64,000 bases of DNA, from NCBI RefSeq assembly GCF_017639205.1, contig NZ_CP071139.1, forward strand, positions 4,036,001 through 4,100,000. Direction: 5' to 3'. Below the pieces are notes generated by a model, which searched no databases, had not been told where the DNA came from, and saw nothing but the letters and a program-made list of their open reading frames with translations. Numbering within the stretch: position 1 is the first letter of the stretch; every line of letters begins with the position of its first letter. Shown here piece after piece: positions 8,428 through 17,385 of the stretch. Origin of the DNA: Streptomyces nojiriensis. GTDB taxonomy: Bacteria; Actinomycetota; Actinomycetes; Streptomycetales; Streptomycetaceae. A program made the translations under genes and the position numbers.

Positions 8428-8640
8428 TCAGACGTGGTGCGGGGGCTTCTCGTCGAGGAAGCGGGCCAGGTCGGCCGCGCTTCCGCCGGCGGGCGGCCGC
8501 TCGCCCCAGCCGCGGTCGGTGTCGTCCGAGGACTGCTGGTCCAGCGGGTCGTCGAAGACCAGCCTGGGCTTCGGCCGCGGCTTGTCGGCCTCGGGGGCGG
8601 TACGCGGGGCCTGCGGGTCGGGGTCGGGGGCGCTGCTCAT
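8428..8640 (-). CDS. Small conserved hypothetical protein
   Basis: A 70-residue, Pro/Asp-rich soluble protein read leftward from ATG 8640 toward the end of mscL, in convergent orientation. The segment 'LVFDDPLDQQSSDDTDRGWGE' followed by 'DLARFLDEKPPHH' looks like a conserved actinobacterial short protein, but I cannot assign a function. The upstream sequence CCCTGGAGGTATG holds a good GGAGG, which supports translation. It probably has little tertiary structure. Confidence 0.7.
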   Translation of the reverse strand: MSSAPDPDPQAPRTAPEADKPRPKPRLVFDDPLDQQSSDDTDRGWGERPPAGGSAADLARFLDEKPPHHV

Positions 8641-8930
8641 ACCTCCAGGGTACGGCCGCCCGCGGCCCCGCCCGCTGCACCGCCCCGGCCCCCGCCCTGT
8701 CCCCCGGCCCGGTCCGGCCGGGCGCCCCGGCTGTGAGACGGGCGCCGGATCACCGGCACACCGCCGGGCACGTGGCACGGAAGCCGATGAGGGGCCGATC
8801 ACGGCGCCCGCCTCCGCCCGTGACCGTTGCGGGGCCGCGGAGCGCGCCTCGCATCCGCCCGGGGCACAGGGGCCGCGCGGGCCGCGCGTCCGCCCTGCCG
8901 GAGGCTCCCGCCTCTGGTCTCCTGGCCGGT

Positions 8931-10097
8931 ATGGCCTACTCCCCCATGACCGCTCGCAGCCCCGACGAACTCCACCGTGCCGCCACTCCGCTGGAGCTGT
9001 TCTTCGACCTCTGCTTCGTCGTCGCCATCGCCCAGGCCGGCGCGCGACTGGTGCACTCGCTCGCGGAGGGCCATCCCGGCGCCGGGGTGGTCGGCTACTT
9101 CTTCGTCTTCTTCGGCGTGTGGTGGGCCTGGATGAACTTCACCTGGTTCGCCTCGGCGTACGACGTGGACGACGTCCCGTACCGCATCGCGACGCTCGTG
9201 CAGATCGCCGGTGTGCTCGTGTACGCGGCCGGGGTGAGCCGGGCCTTCGACGACAACGACTGGGCGGTCGCGGTCACCGGCTACATCATCATGCGCGTCG
9301 CCCTGACGGCGCAGTGGCTGCGGGCGGCCTCCGGGGAGCAGGGCGAGGCCCGGGCGTCGGCGCTGAAGTACGCGGCCGGACTGGTGATCTGCCAGCTGGG
9401 CTGGATCGGCCTGCTGTTCGTCCCGGACGACCTGAAGCGCTGGCTGTTCCTCGTCCTGCTCGTCGCCGAGCTGGGGGTTCCGGTGATCGCCGAGCGCGGG
9501 CACCAGACGCCCTGGCACGCGCACCACATCGTGGAGCGGTACGGCCTGTTCACCATCATCGTGCTCGGCGAGACGATCGCCGCGGCCACGGTGGCGGTCA
9601 AGTCCGCGATCGACGAGCACGAGGCGCTGGACCAGCTGCTGCCCATCGCCGCGGGCGGGCTGCTGATCGTCTTCGCCGCGTGGTGGATCTACTTCGCCGT
9701 GCCGATGCACGAGCACCTGAACTCCAACCGCGAGGCCATCCGGTGGGGTTACGGACACCTGCTGATCTTCCTCTCGGGCGCGGCGATCGGCGCCGGCATC
9801 GAGGTCGCGGTCGAGCACGCGGTGGGCAAGGCACACATTTCCCAGGTCGCCGCGAACGCCGCCGTCACCGTCCCGACCGCGCTGTTCCTGCTGATGGTGT
9901 GGCTGCTGCACTCCCGCCACTTCAAGCGCGGCCTCGCCCAGCAGCTGGTCCTGCCGGTGTCCGCCCTCGTGACGCTCGCCTGCACCTGGTCGGGTACGTA
10001 CGCCGTCCTGTGGGCGGGTCTCGTCGGGGTGCTGACGGTGGCGGTCGGCCTCACCCTGTCCACGCGGACCGCCGCGGCCACCGGTGCCGCCGTCTGA
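8931..10097 (+). CDS. ltrA: Low temperature requirement protein A (LtrA) family membrane protein
   Basis: A 388-residue multi-pass membrane protein with about ten hydrophobic segments. The N-terminal 'ATPLELFFDLCFVVAIAQAG' is the LtrA signature, and 'TPWHAHHIVERYGLFTIIVLGETI' is the second strongly conserved block, with His and Glu residues inside the membrane region. The name comes from a Listeria mutant unable to grow in the cold; the biochemical function is unsettled. ATG 8931 was chosen; the preceding Met-less part of the frame is not hydrophobic. It appears monocistronic. The preceding 290 bases (8641-8930) hold no gene I can support. Confidence 0.88.
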   Translation: MAYSPMTARSPDELHRAATPLELFFDLCFVVAIAQAGARLVHSLAEGHPGAGVVGYFFVFFGVWWAWMNFTWFASAYDVDDVPYRIATLVQIAGVLVYAAGVSRAFDDNDWAVAVTGYIIMRVALTAQWLRAASGEQGEARASALKYAAGLVICQLGWIGLLFVPDDLKRWLFLVLLVAELGVPVIAERGHQTPWHAHHIVERYGLFTIIVLGETIAAATVAVKSAIDEHEALDQLLPIAAGGLLIVFAAWWIYFAVPMHEHLNSNREAIRWGYGHLLIFLSGAAIGAGIEVAVEHAVGKAHISQVAANAAVTVPTALFLLMVWLLHSRHFKRGLAQQLVLPVSALVTLACTWSGTYAVLWAGLVGVLTVAVGLTLSTRTAAATGAAV

Positions 10098-10134
10098 CTC
10101 CCCGGGCCGCCGGCACCCGTACGCGCCCCCGCAC

Positions 10135-10158
10135 CCTCATCCTCATCCTCATCCTCAT
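10135..10158. repeat. 6-base tandem repeat between ltrA and the P450 gene
   Basis: CCTCAT is repeated exactly four times in the 138-base gap between the two genes. It is a microsatellite-like tract upstream of the P450 start, with no known role. Confidence 0.8.
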
Positions 10159-10235
10159 CCCACCGAACCGTCACTCCCGCGCACCCGTCGCCGTTCTCCA
10201 GCGCAGAACGACGCGCACCCACTGGAGGCCCTGCC

Positions 10236-11489
10236 ATGACACTCCCGGCACAACGCCACGGCACCGACCCCGGCGGGGAGCTGGCCGAGCCAGGCTTCTG
10301 GCAGCAGCCCCCCGCCCACCGCCTCGCGGCCTTCGCCCGGCTGCGTGCGGCCGACGGTCCGGTGTTCGTCCCCGAAGGGTCCGGGCGCGGCCACTGGGCC
10401 CTCGTCCGCCACGCCCAGGTGCAGGAGGCCAGCCGCCTCCCCAAGGTGTTCGCCAGTGCCCCCGGCGTGACCACCCCCGAGCCGGCCCGCTGGGTGCGGG
10501 CCCTGTTCGGGGACTCGATGGTCAATCTGGACGGCCCCGACCACGCCCAGCTGCGCAAGATCGTGCAACGCGCCTTCACGCCCCGCCTGCTGGCGGCCGC
10601 CGAGGCGGACATCCACGCCGTGGCCGCCCGCATCGTGGACGACGTACTGGCCGAGCGGCCCGACGAGTTCGTCTCGGCCGTGGCCTCGCGGCTGCCCCTG
10701 GAGGTCATCTGCAACATGATGGGCATCCCCGAGCACTACCGGGCCGAGATCGCCGACCGGGTCAACCACGCCTCCGAGAACATCGGTGTGGAGCGGGGCC
10801 TGGCCTCCCGGCTGCGGATGCCCGGGCGCGGGCTGCGCGCGCTCGCCCGGATGCAGCGGATGGTGGCGGGCATCGGGCGGGAGCGGCGCAAGCACCCCAC
10901 CGACGACCTGATCTCGGCGCTGGTCTGTGCGAACGTCGACGGCCAGGCCCTCGGGGCCCGCCAGCTCGGCGCCTTCTTCTCCCTGTTGATGGTCGCCGGG
11001 GTGGAGACCACCCGGAACGCGATCACCCACGGACTGTCCCTGCTGACCGACCATCCGGACCAGCGGGACCTGCTGCTCTCGGACTTCGAGAAGTACGCGG
11101 ACGGAGCGGTCGACGAGATGATCCGGCACTCGACGCCCATCATCCAGTTCCGCCGGACCGTGGCGGCCGAGCACACCATGGACGGGCACGTGTTCCGGCC
11201 GGGAGACAAGGTGGTCCTCTACTACGCCTCCGCCAACCGCGACGAGGCCGTCTTCCCCGACCCGGACGCCTTCGTCATCACCCGCTCGCCCAACCCGCAC
11301 CTCGGGTTCGGCGGCGGCGGCCCGCACTTCTGCCTGGGCGCGCACCTGGCCCGGGTGGAGATGAAGTCCCTCTTCCGTGAACTGCTGACCCGGCCGGTCG
11401 GGCTGCGGGCGGTGGGCCTGCCGGACCTGGCGGGGTCGAACTTCGACAACCGGGTCCGCTCGCTGCGGTTCGCCTTCGAACGGCCCTGA
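10236..11489 (+). CDS. Cytochrome P450, related to CYP124/125/142-type lipid hydroxylases
   Basis: A 417-residue soluble bacterial P450. The I-helix oxygen-activation motif is 'LLMVAGVETTRNAITHG'. The K-helix ExxR is 'EMIR'. The heme-binding loop 'FGGGGPHFCLGAHLAR' places the axial ligand at Cys366. The 'AGxETTRN-I-H-G' stretch and 'SPNPHLGFGGGGPHFCLG' resemble the actinobacterial P450s that oxidise methyl-branched lipids and sterol side chains, but substrate cannot be read from sequence. No ferredoxin or reductase gene is adjacent, so electrons must come from elsewhere. ATG 10236 sits after a GGAGG. It is alone and convergent with the next gene. Confidence 0.9.
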   Translation: MTLPAQRHGTDPGGELAEPGFWQQPPAHRLAAFARLRAADGPVFVPEGSGRGHWALVRHAQVQEASRLPKVFASAPGVTTPEPARWVRALFGDSMVNLDGPDHAQLRKIVQRAFTPRLLAAAEADIHAVAARIVDDVLAERPDEFVSAVASRLPLEVICNMMGIPEHYRAEIADRVNHASENIGVERGLASRLRMPGRGLRALARMQRMVAGIGRERRKHPTDDLISALVCANVDGQALGARQLGAFFSLLMVAGVETTRNAITHGLSLLTDHPDQRDLLLSDFEKYADGAVDEMIRHSTPIIQFRRTVAAEHTMDGHVFRPGDKVVLYYASANRDEAVFPDPDAFVITRSPNPHLGFGGGGPHFCLGAHLARVEMKSLFRELLTRPVGLRAVGLPDLAGSNFDNRVRSLRFAFERP

Positions 11490-11512
11490 CCACGGGCCCG
11501 GACGAAGCGGAA

Positions 11513-11547
11513 CCGGCCACCGGGCAGGCTGGGGGCCCGGCGGCCGG
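11513..11547. terminator. Bidirectional hairpin between convergent genes
   Basis: CCGGCCACCGGGC at 11513-11525 pairs with GCCCGGCGGCCGG at 11535-11547 with one mismatch and a 9-base loop. It lies between the P450 stop and the stop of the leftward DUF5949-like gene. Confidence 0.55.
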
Positions 11548-11576
11548 AGCGGGTGGTGGCGGCACCCTGCCTGTGG

Positions 11577-12071
11577 CTACCGCTGTACGCGCCGCACGGC
11601 GAGCACGCAGTGGGCGCTGCTGGTGAGCACGGACTCGTCGCCCGCGAAGGCCTGCAGGGTCTCCGGCGCGACCGGCTGCCCCGGGACCGCCTCGGGCCAG
11701 GCGCGGGTGGCGAAGAGGAAGTAGGCCTGCCCGCTCTCGTCCGCCGCGGCGACCCACTCGTCGGGGGCGGTGCAGCGCGCGTTCATCCCGGGCAGGGTGA
11801 GCGCGATCTGGTTGCCCTCCAGCAGGATCTGCACCGGGAAGGTGGCCGCCTTGAGGGTGCCGTCCATGACCACGTCGCCGATGGGCAGGCCGATCTCCTC
11901 CAGCAGCCCGCGGGCGGCTGCCTCGCCGGCCTCCCGGCCCTGCGGTCCGTCGCCGAGGGTGTAGGCGAGGAGGTACGGGATGTCGTGCGCCTCTTCGGGG
12001 TCTCCGATCCAGGCGAGCACCGAAAGGGTGCCGAGCTGGGACCGGTCGATTTCGGCTTGAGTAGAAGTCAT
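11577..12071 (-). CDS. DUF5949-like hypothetical protein
   Basis: A 164-residue soluble protein from ATG 12071. The pattern 'LGTLSVLAWIGDPEEAHDIPYLLAYTLGDG', 'FPVQILLEGNQIALTLPGMNARCTAP' and 'AYFLFATRAWPEAVPG' matches what I recall as DUF5949, a family largely confined to Streptomyces and of unknown function. No catalytic motif or membrane segment is visible. It is followed by a convergent P450 and preceded by a lipoprotein gene 56 bases upstream on the same strand. Confidence 0.7.
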   Translation of the reverse strand: MTSTQAEIDRSQLGTLSVLAWIGDPEEAHDIPYLLAYTLGDGPQGREAGEAAARGLLEEIGLPIGDVVMDGTLKAATFPVQILLEGNQIALTLPGMNARCTAPDEWVAAADESGQAYFLFATRAWPEAVPGQPVAPETLQAFAGDESVLTSSAHCVLAVRRVQR

Positions 12072-12127
12072 GCGCGCACCCTAGTGCTCTCTCCGCCGAG
12101 CATTTCACGGCCCGTCACCCGGGCGGG

Positions 12128-12718
12128 CTAGACGGCCCAGAATCCCTCTCCGGAATTCGCCTGCGTGTTCGCGTCCTGGTACTGGAGCCGCACAATGCGC
12201 GCGCTTTCCGGGATTTCGAACACCACCCAGCCATCGGCCCGCTCACCGACCCCCAGGGAATCGAAGACGATCGGTTTGCCGGTCGTCAGCTCGCCGGTCT
12301 TCACCACCGGGTGACGCTGCCCCGCGCTGTCGTGCGCCCACATGCGTCCGAGCGCCCCGTACGAGGCGCCCCCCACGTTGACGAAGGACATCGAGGCGGC
12401 CACCCAGCGCTTCCCTGCGGGCGGTGCGAAGTTCTTGTCCACACTGATCGCCGGGTCCACGAAGGCCCCGAGGTCGACCTGGAGGTGTCGGCCGATCTGC
12501 CTGCCGTGCACCTGGGCTGTGCCACCCACACGGGCGTCCTTCACGCCAGGGCGTCCGGGGGCCTCCGCCGCGCCCGGCGCCCCGTCGTCCACCACGGCCG
12601 CCGGCGCGGCGGCGGGCGCGAGCACGTCCGGCTCCGGGGCGCTCTGGCAGGCGGTGGCACCGAACAGCAGGAGTGGGAGCAGGGCGAGGACGGGCAGGGG
12701 GAGGGCGGGCTGGCGCAT
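12128..12718 (-). CDS. Lipoprotein with a DUF4352-like domain
   Basis: A 196-residue protein from ATG 12718 with a signal peptide (LPVLALLPLLLFGATAC) ending in a lipobox-type Cys near residue 24. A Pro/Ala linker follows, then a beta-rich domain, 'KRWVAASMSFVNVGGASYGALG' to 'GERADGWVVFEIPESARIVRLQYQ'. The late 'x-G-W-V-V-F-E-I-P' motif is characteristic of the immunoglobulin-like DUF4352 domain of actinobacterial lipoproteins. It should sit on the outer face of the cytoplasmic membrane. The function is unknown. It is divergent from the small secreted protein at 12874, sharing a 155-base intergenic region. Confidence 0.8.
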   Translation of the reverse strand: MRQPALPLPVLALLPLLLFGATACQSAPEPDVLAPAAAPAAVVDDGAPGAAEAPGRPGVKDARVGGTAQVHGRQIGRHLQVDLGAFVDPAISVDKNFAPPAGKRWVAASMSFVNVGGASYGALGRMWAHDSAGQRHPVVKTGELTTGKPIVFDSLGVGERADGWVVFEIPESARIVRLQYQDANTQANSGEGFWAV

Positions 12719-12873
12719 GCAAGATCCCTTCGGGGACGTATTGCGGCCAGTTTCACGCGCCCGGGCAGGTAATTGCGAACAACGACACGAGCGCGCGGAG
12801 CAAGTGCGTACGCCCACCTGCCAGCACAATGCGTTCCGGTGGAATCCCGCCATCCGCAGCACCTGGAGGAAGA

Positions 12874-13314
12874 ATGCCCATCCCCGCCCACCGAATGGCC
12901 CTCACGGCCTTCTCCGCACTGGCCGCCACCACGCTATTCGCCGCTCCGGCCGGCGCCACGGTTTTCAATCAAGGGATTTCCGTGCACGGTGACGCCTACG
13001 TCGCCAAGGACGGCGCCGTCACCCTTTCCGGGACGTACCACTGCGAGCAGGCGTCACCCATGGGGGCGATGCAGATCAAGGCGACCCTCGCCCAGGAGGG
13101 CGGCAGCCGGGTGAGCATCGGCGCGGAGCAGATCGTCTGCGACGGCAAGGAGCGCCGCTGGGTGGCCAACGCCCCGGGCGCCTTCGTGAACGTGCACCCG
13201 GGCCGCGCGGTGGTCACCGCGGAGCTCCAGGAGGTCCGGCTCTCGGGCCTGATGCCGAGGTCGGTCGACACGGTCGCCCAGGACTCGCGCGACGTCGAGG
13301 TCCGCGAGCACTGA
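12874..13314 (+). CDS. Secreted DUF6299-like protein
   Basis: A 146-residue protein from ATG 12874 with a strong GGAGGA upstream. The N-terminal signal peptide (AHRMALTAFSALAATTLFAAPAGA) ends near residue 29. The mature part 'ISVHGDAYVAKDGAVTLSGTYHCEQ' with a second Cys at 'QIVCDGKERRW' suggests a small beta-sandwich with one disulfide, as in the Streptomyces DUF6299 family of unknown function. It probably acts in the cell wall or medium. Confidence 0.75.
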   Translation: MPIPAHRMALTAFSALAATTLFAAPAGATVFNQGISVHGDAYVAKDGAVTLSGTYHCEQASPMGAMQIKATLAQEGGSRVSIGAEQIVCDGKERRWVANAPGAFVNVHPGRAVVTAELQEVRLSGLMPRSVDTVAQDSRDVEVREH

Positions 13315-13368
13315 GCGGTGGGAGCCCGCGGCACGCGCCCGGGATCAGGGCCGGGGCCGGGGCCGCCG

Positions 13369-13536
13369 CTACCGGCAGTCGGGGGCGACGCCCGTCATCG
13401 ACATGAAGGCCACCGACCGGCACGCGAGGTCCTCGTGCGGCCGCCCCGTCGCCCGGTCCACGGCGGCCGGTACCCCGGCCACCAGCAGGAGCACGGCCAG
13501 GGCGCCCGTCACGGCGGCCTTGGTCAGCCCGCGCAC
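13369..13536 (-). CDS. Possible small membrane or secreted peptide
   Basis: A 55-residue frame from GTG 13536 to 13369. It has a hydrophobic N-terminal segment (AAVTGALAVLLLVAGVPAAV) and a short tail with two Cys. It could be a single-pass membrane peptide following the phosphatase gene, 71 bases further on in the same orientation. No family is recognised and the ribosome-binding site is weak, so this is tentative. Confidence 0.4.
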   Translation of the reverse strand: MRGLTKAAVTGALAVLLLVAGVPAAVDRATGRPHEDLACRSVAFMSMTGVAPDCR

Positions 13537-13607
13537 GTCACGATCCGTTCCATGGCTCGCATCATCACCCCGACCCCGGAGTCCCACAACCCGGGGTGAC
13601 CGCCCGG

Positions 13608-15707
13608 TCACCCCGTGCTCCGCCGGACGCCGCCGGCGTCGAACTCGCACCACACCGCCTTGCCGTCGCCCCGGGACTCCACGCCCCAGTGCGTGGCCAG
13701 CGCGTCCACCAGCAGCAGCCCGCGCCCCGTGGTGGCCGCCTCGCCCGGGGTGCGCCGGCGCGGCCACACGCTGGAGCGGTCCTTGACCCACAGCCGGATC
13801 CGCCGGACGGGCTCCGGCAGCACCTCCATCGTCAGCACCGCCCCGCCGTCCGTGTGCAGCAGGGCGTTGACCAGCAGTTCCCCGGCCGCCAGCTCCACGT
13901 CGTCGGCGAGCTCCGGCATGCCCCAGTCGCGCAGGGCCTGGCGCAGGGCGTAGCGGGCCTCCGAGAGGCCTTCCGGGTCGGCCTGGTGGACGTACTGGTG
14001 GATGCGCGGCGCCCGGTGGGTGCCCGGGTCGGGGGCCCGGCGCAGCACCAGCAGGGCCACGTCGTCCCCGGAGCCCCAGCGCTCCCAGAGCCGGTCGGAG
14101 AGGTGGTCGGCGAGTGCCGCGGCCCCCTGGGGGCCGCTGCGCACGGCCTGGGCGAGGGCGTCCATCCCGGTGGTGATCGTGGTGCCCGGCTCCTCCACGA
14201 GGCCGTCCGTGCACAGCACCAGGGTCTCCCCGGGCACCAGGTCGAGCCGGGTCTCGGGGAACTCCTCGTGCTCGAAGAACGAGGCCAGCCCGAGCGGCAG
14301 GCCGCCGCGCACCTTGGGCCAGCCCGTGCGCCCGTCCGTGTGCCGGATCAGCGGTCCGAGGTGACCCGCGCGGACCGCCCGTACGCCGCCCGTCTCCAGG
14401 TCCACCTGCGCGTACATGCAGGTGGCGAAGCGCTCGGTGTCCAGCTCGGCGAGGAAGCGCGAGGCCCGCGCCAGCACGGTGGACGGCGGATGGCCCTCCC
14501 CCGCGTACGCCCGCAGCGCGATCCGCAGCTGGCCCATGATCGCCGCCGCGTGCGTGTCGTGGCCCTGGACGTCGCCCACCACGACGCCCACGCGGTCGCG
14601 GGGCAGCGAGATCACGTCGTACCAGTCCCCGCCGACCTCCCGCCCGCTCCAGGCGGCGTGGTAGCGGACCGCGATCTCCCCGCCGGTGATCTCCGGGATC
14701 CGGCGCGGCAGCATGGCGGCCTGCAGGCCGGTCGCGAACTCCCGCTCCTGGTCGAAGAGGAGCGCCCGCTGGAGGGACTGGGCCACGATGCCCGCCAGGC
14801 CCAGGCAGAGGTTGCGCTCCTCCGGGCTGAACTCGGTGCGCCGCCGGTAGAAGAGGACCAGCCCGCCGATGGCCTTGGCCTGCGCGATCAGCGGCAGGTA
14901 GGCGGCGGCGTCGTACCGGATGCGGTTCAGGTAGTCCGCGAGGAGCGGGAACTCGCCGCCGAGCTCGGTGAGCGAGGTGACGAAACGTGCCTGCCGGGTG
15001 AGCACCGTGTGCGACAGCGGCAGCGAACCGTCCAGCCGGGTGAACCGGCGCTCGCCGAGGATCTCCAGGGACTCCCCGCTCAACGCGATGATCTTGATGG
15101 TGCCGCCCTCGACCAGCCCCAGGGCCAGTCCGTCCGCACCGAGCCGCTCCAGCGCGCCCGCCCCGGTCAGCGCGGCCGTGACGTCGTCGACCGTCACCGC
15201 CCGCGACAGGGCCTCCGTGGTCCGCTGCACGATCGTCGTCTGCTGGGCGCGCGCCGCCTCCAGCTTGCGCAGCAGCGTGGCGTGGGCCAGCTCGGCGGTC
15301 GCGTCCCGGACGATCCCCACGATCCGCTCGGGCTGCCCGGCGCCGTCCCGGAGCACCCGGCCCGAGGTGTGCGTCCACTGGTCGCGGCCGTCGCGCCGCT
15401 GCACCGTGAAGTACGCGCCGTACGTGTCCCCGCCGCCCGCCAGGACACCGTCGATGATCTCGGTCAGCCGGACCCCGTCCGCGGGCGGGATGCGCCGCCC
15501 GACCCCGGGAACGGTGCCGTCGAACTCCCCCGGCCCGAGGTCGAAGACCTTCATCGCGGCCTCGTCCAGCACCACCGTCCCGGCATCCAGGTCCCATTCG
15601 AGACTGCCCATGCCGTTGAGCGCGAACCGCTCCCCCGGAGCGGTCACGGGGGACCGCCGGACCGGCTCGGGTCCGTCCCGTTCCGCCGCTGCCACGTTCC
15701 CCACCAC
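13608..15707 (-). CDS. PAS-GAF-SpoIIE phosphatase with C-terminal anti-sigma-type ATPase domain
   Basis: A 699-residue cytosolic regulator. Domains in order: a PAS-like segment (about residues 30-140, 'GMGSLEWDLDAGTVVLDEAAM'); a GAF-like segment (about 160-320); a PP2C/SpoIIE phosphatase (about 350-560) with metal-binding Asp in 'GREVGGDWYDVI', 'VGDVQGHDTHAAAIMGQLR' and 'SGDDVALLVLR'; and an RsbW-like HATPase (about 590-695, 'ELAAGELLVNALLH', 'GRGLLLVDALATHWG'). Such proteins dephosphorylate anti-anti-sigma factors and can act on sigma-factor partner-switching. GTG 15707 follows the upstream gene's stop with no gap, so the two are probably coupled. Confidence 0.92.
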   Translation of the reverse strand: MVGNVAAAERDGPEPVRRSPVTAPGERFALNGMGSLEWDLDAGTVVLDEAAMKVFDLGPGEFDGTVPGVGRRIPPADGVRLTEIIDGVLAGGGDTYGAYFTVQRRDGRDQWTHTSGRVLRDGAGQPERIVGIVRDATAELAHATLLRKLEAARAQQTTIVQRTTEALSRAVTVDDVTAALTGAGALERLGADGLALGLVEGGTIKIIALSGESLEILGERRFTRLDGSLPLSHTVLTRQARFVTSLTELGGEFPLLADYLNRIRYDAAAYLPLIAQAKAIGGLVLFYRRRTEFSPEERNLCLGLAGIVAQSLQRALLFDQEREFATGLQAAMLPRRIPEITGGEIAVRYHAAWSGREVGGDWYDVISLPRDRVGVVVGDVQGHDTHAAAIMGQLRIALRAYAGEGHPPSTVLARASRFLAELDTERFATCMYAQVDLETGGVRAVRAGHLGPLIRHTDGRTGWPKVRGGLPLGLASFFEHEEFPETRLDLVPGETLVLCTDGLVEEPGTTITTGMDALAQAVRSGPQGAAALADHLSDRLWERWGSGDDVALLVLRRAPDPGTHRAPRIHQYVHQADPEGLSEARYALRQALRDWGMPELADDVELAAGELLVNALLHTDGGAVLTMEVLPEPVRRIRLWVKDRSSVWPRRRTPGEAATTGRGLLLVDALATHWGVESRGDGKAVWCEFDAGGVRRSTG

Positions 15708-15992
15708 CTAACGGCCGGGCCAGCACGGCTGGGAGATCAGCCGCTCCCACTCCTCGTCAGGATGCCCCGGAAGGGTGCGCCCGGCCTCCCTCCAGCGCTT
15801 GACCATGGAGAGGTAGATCGTGGGCTGGTCGGCAGGGGAGGCCGTCGCGTACGGGCCCGCGTACGGCCCCGCGTACGGGCCCGGGTACGGGGCGCGGTCG
15901 TACCCGGCGGCCCTGGCACGACCGGCGGGCTGTTCCCCGCGGCTGGCGGGAATGCGCACCCAGCCGCGGCCCTGCGCTCGCTCCGAGCTCAT
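15708..15992 (-). CDS. Hypothetical protein with PYAGPYAGPYA repeats
   Basis: A 94-residue protein from ATG 15992. Residues 35-50 are short Pro-Tyr-Ala-Gly repeats encoded by a 12-base tandem DNA repeat. The C-terminal 40 residues (TIYLSMVKRWREAGRTLPG to the end) look like a folded, conserved helix pair. No membrane segment is visible. It lies between the FAD oxidoreductase (24-base gap) and the SpoIIE phosphatase (no gap), so it is probably co-transcribed with both. No function can be assigned. Confidence 0.65.
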   Translation of the reverse strand: MSSERAQGRGWVRIPASRGEQPAGRARAAGYDRAPYPGPYAGPYAGPYATASPADQPTIYLSMVKRWREAGRTLPGHPDEEWERLISQPCWPGR

Positions 15993-16016
15993 CACGGACC
16001 CCTCTCTCCGCGGATC

Positions 16017-17327
16017 TCACCGCAGATACGTCTTCGGATGCCCTGGGGGTACCCCCGGAACGGGCCCGGGGGAAGCAGCCCGGCCCGGCCGGGCGACACC
16101 GGGGGAACCCGGCCGCGGACCCCGGGCACCGAGGCGCTTGCGGACTCCTCTCACCAGTCTCCCCGCCGTGAAGCCCGCGCCGTGTACGAATCGCATGGAA
16201 GGGCCGAATGAGGGAGCCGTCAGCAGCCCCGCGAAGAACAGCCCGGGCCACGAGGACTCGAACCCGGGGCTCAGCTCCGGCGCCCCGCTGCCCCCCACGG
16301 TCTCCAGCGCCGCCCGCAGCCCCGCGTCGAGCAGTTCGAGGCGGGCCAGCTCCGGGGCGAAGCCGGTGGCCGCGATGACGTGCGCGGTGTCCAGCACCAC
16401 GGATTCCCCCGCCCGGGTGGTCAGTCCGAGCCGGGTCCGCTCGCCCACCGCCACCGCCCGGTGCAGCCGGTGCCCGAGCAGGACGGGAACGCGCCGCTCG
16501 AAGCGGTCCCTCAGCCACCAGGCGCCGGCCGGGCCCAGCGCCGTCGCCGCGATCCGTTCCCGGGTGGGCGCGGGCAGCCGGCGCACCGCCCAGGGCAGCT
16601 CCGACCACACCCAGCTGCGCCAGCCGGTGCCGAGGCCGCTGTGGGGATCGCGCAGGGCCCGCATCGGGGGCCGGTCCAGGGGCTGCGGGACGGTGTTCCA
16701 GTTCAGCCGGGAGCGCCGGGCGACCAGGCAGGGCAGCGCGCCCTGCTCGGCCAGCAGGGCGGCGGTCTCCAGGGCCGCCTGCCCGGCCCCGAGCACGGCG
16801 ACCTCGCGGCCCGCGAACCGGCTCAGGTCGCGGTGGCCGCTGCTGTGCGAGTAGTGCGCGGGCGGGAGGTCCGCCAGCGCCCCGGGGTGGCGGACGAACG
16901 GCATCACCCCGACCGCGAGGGCCACCGCGCGGGCGAGCAGGGGCGGTCCTTCGGCGGTGCGCACGCGGAAGCCGTCGCCCTGCGGGGTCACCTCCAGGAC
17001 GGTCACCTCCTCCACCTCGGGCGCGGCCTGCCGGGCGAACCACATCCCGTACGCGCTGAACGTGCCGATCGGCAGCGGAGTGCCGTGTTCCGCGGTCATG
17101 CCGAGGGTGGCGCAGTAGTCGGCCAGGGTGTGCCGCCCGTCCGGCGCGGACAGGTTGGACGACCAGGGCTCCGACTTCAGGTACATGCCGTCGGGCATGT
17201 GGTCGCGCCACGAGGCCATGGGCCGCCCCAGCAGCCGTACGCCGAGCCCCGCGGCCGCCGCGTGGGCGGCGATCGACAGCCCGTACGGGCCCGCACCGAT
17301 CACCACGAGATCGTCGATCCGCGTCAA
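16017..17327 (-). CDS. FAD/NAD(P)-dependent oxidoreductase (flavin monooxygenase-like)
   Basis: A 436-residue enzyme. The FAD-binding Rossmann motif 'LVVIGAGPYGLSIAAHA' starts near residue 7, and a second dinucleotide motif 'VAVLGAGQAALETAALL' lies near residue 185. The 'SWRDHMPDGMYLKSEPWSSNLS' segment resembles class B flavin monooxygenases and lysine/ornithine N-hydroxylase-like proteins. The C-terminal 'GLFFAGLLTAPSFGPSMRFVHG' is the second flavin contact. TTG 17327 is the chosen start, because GGAGGAG lies seven bases upstream and the protein then begins directly at the FAD motif. It follows the ATP-grasp gene on the same strand by 58 bases. The substrate is unknown. Confidence 0.82.
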   Translation of the reverse strand: MTRIDDLVVIGAGPYGLSIAAHAAAAGLGVRLLGRPMASWRDHMPDGMYLKSEPWSSNLSAPDGRHTLADYCATLGMTAEHGTPLPIGTFSAYGMWFARQAAPEVEEVTVLEVTPQGDGFRVRTAEGPPLLARAVALAVGVMPFVRHPGALADLPPAHYSHSSGHRDLSRFAGREVAVLGAGQAALETAALLAEQGALPCLVARRSRLNWNTVPQPLDRPPMRALRDPHSGLGTGWRSWVWSELPWAVRRLPAPTRERIAATALGPAGAWWLRDRFERRVPVLLGHRLHRAVAVGERTRLGLTTRAGESVVLDTAHVIAATGFAPELARLELLDAGLRAALETVGGSGAPELSPGFESSWPGLFFAGLLTAPSFGPSMRFVHGAGFTAGRLVRGVRKRLGARGPRPGSPGVARPGRAASPGPVPGVPPGHPKTYLR

Positions 17328-17385
17328 CGCCGCTCCTCCAGCTCGATGTTCACCGGCCCGGCCCGGTCCGCCGTGACGGTCCCGG

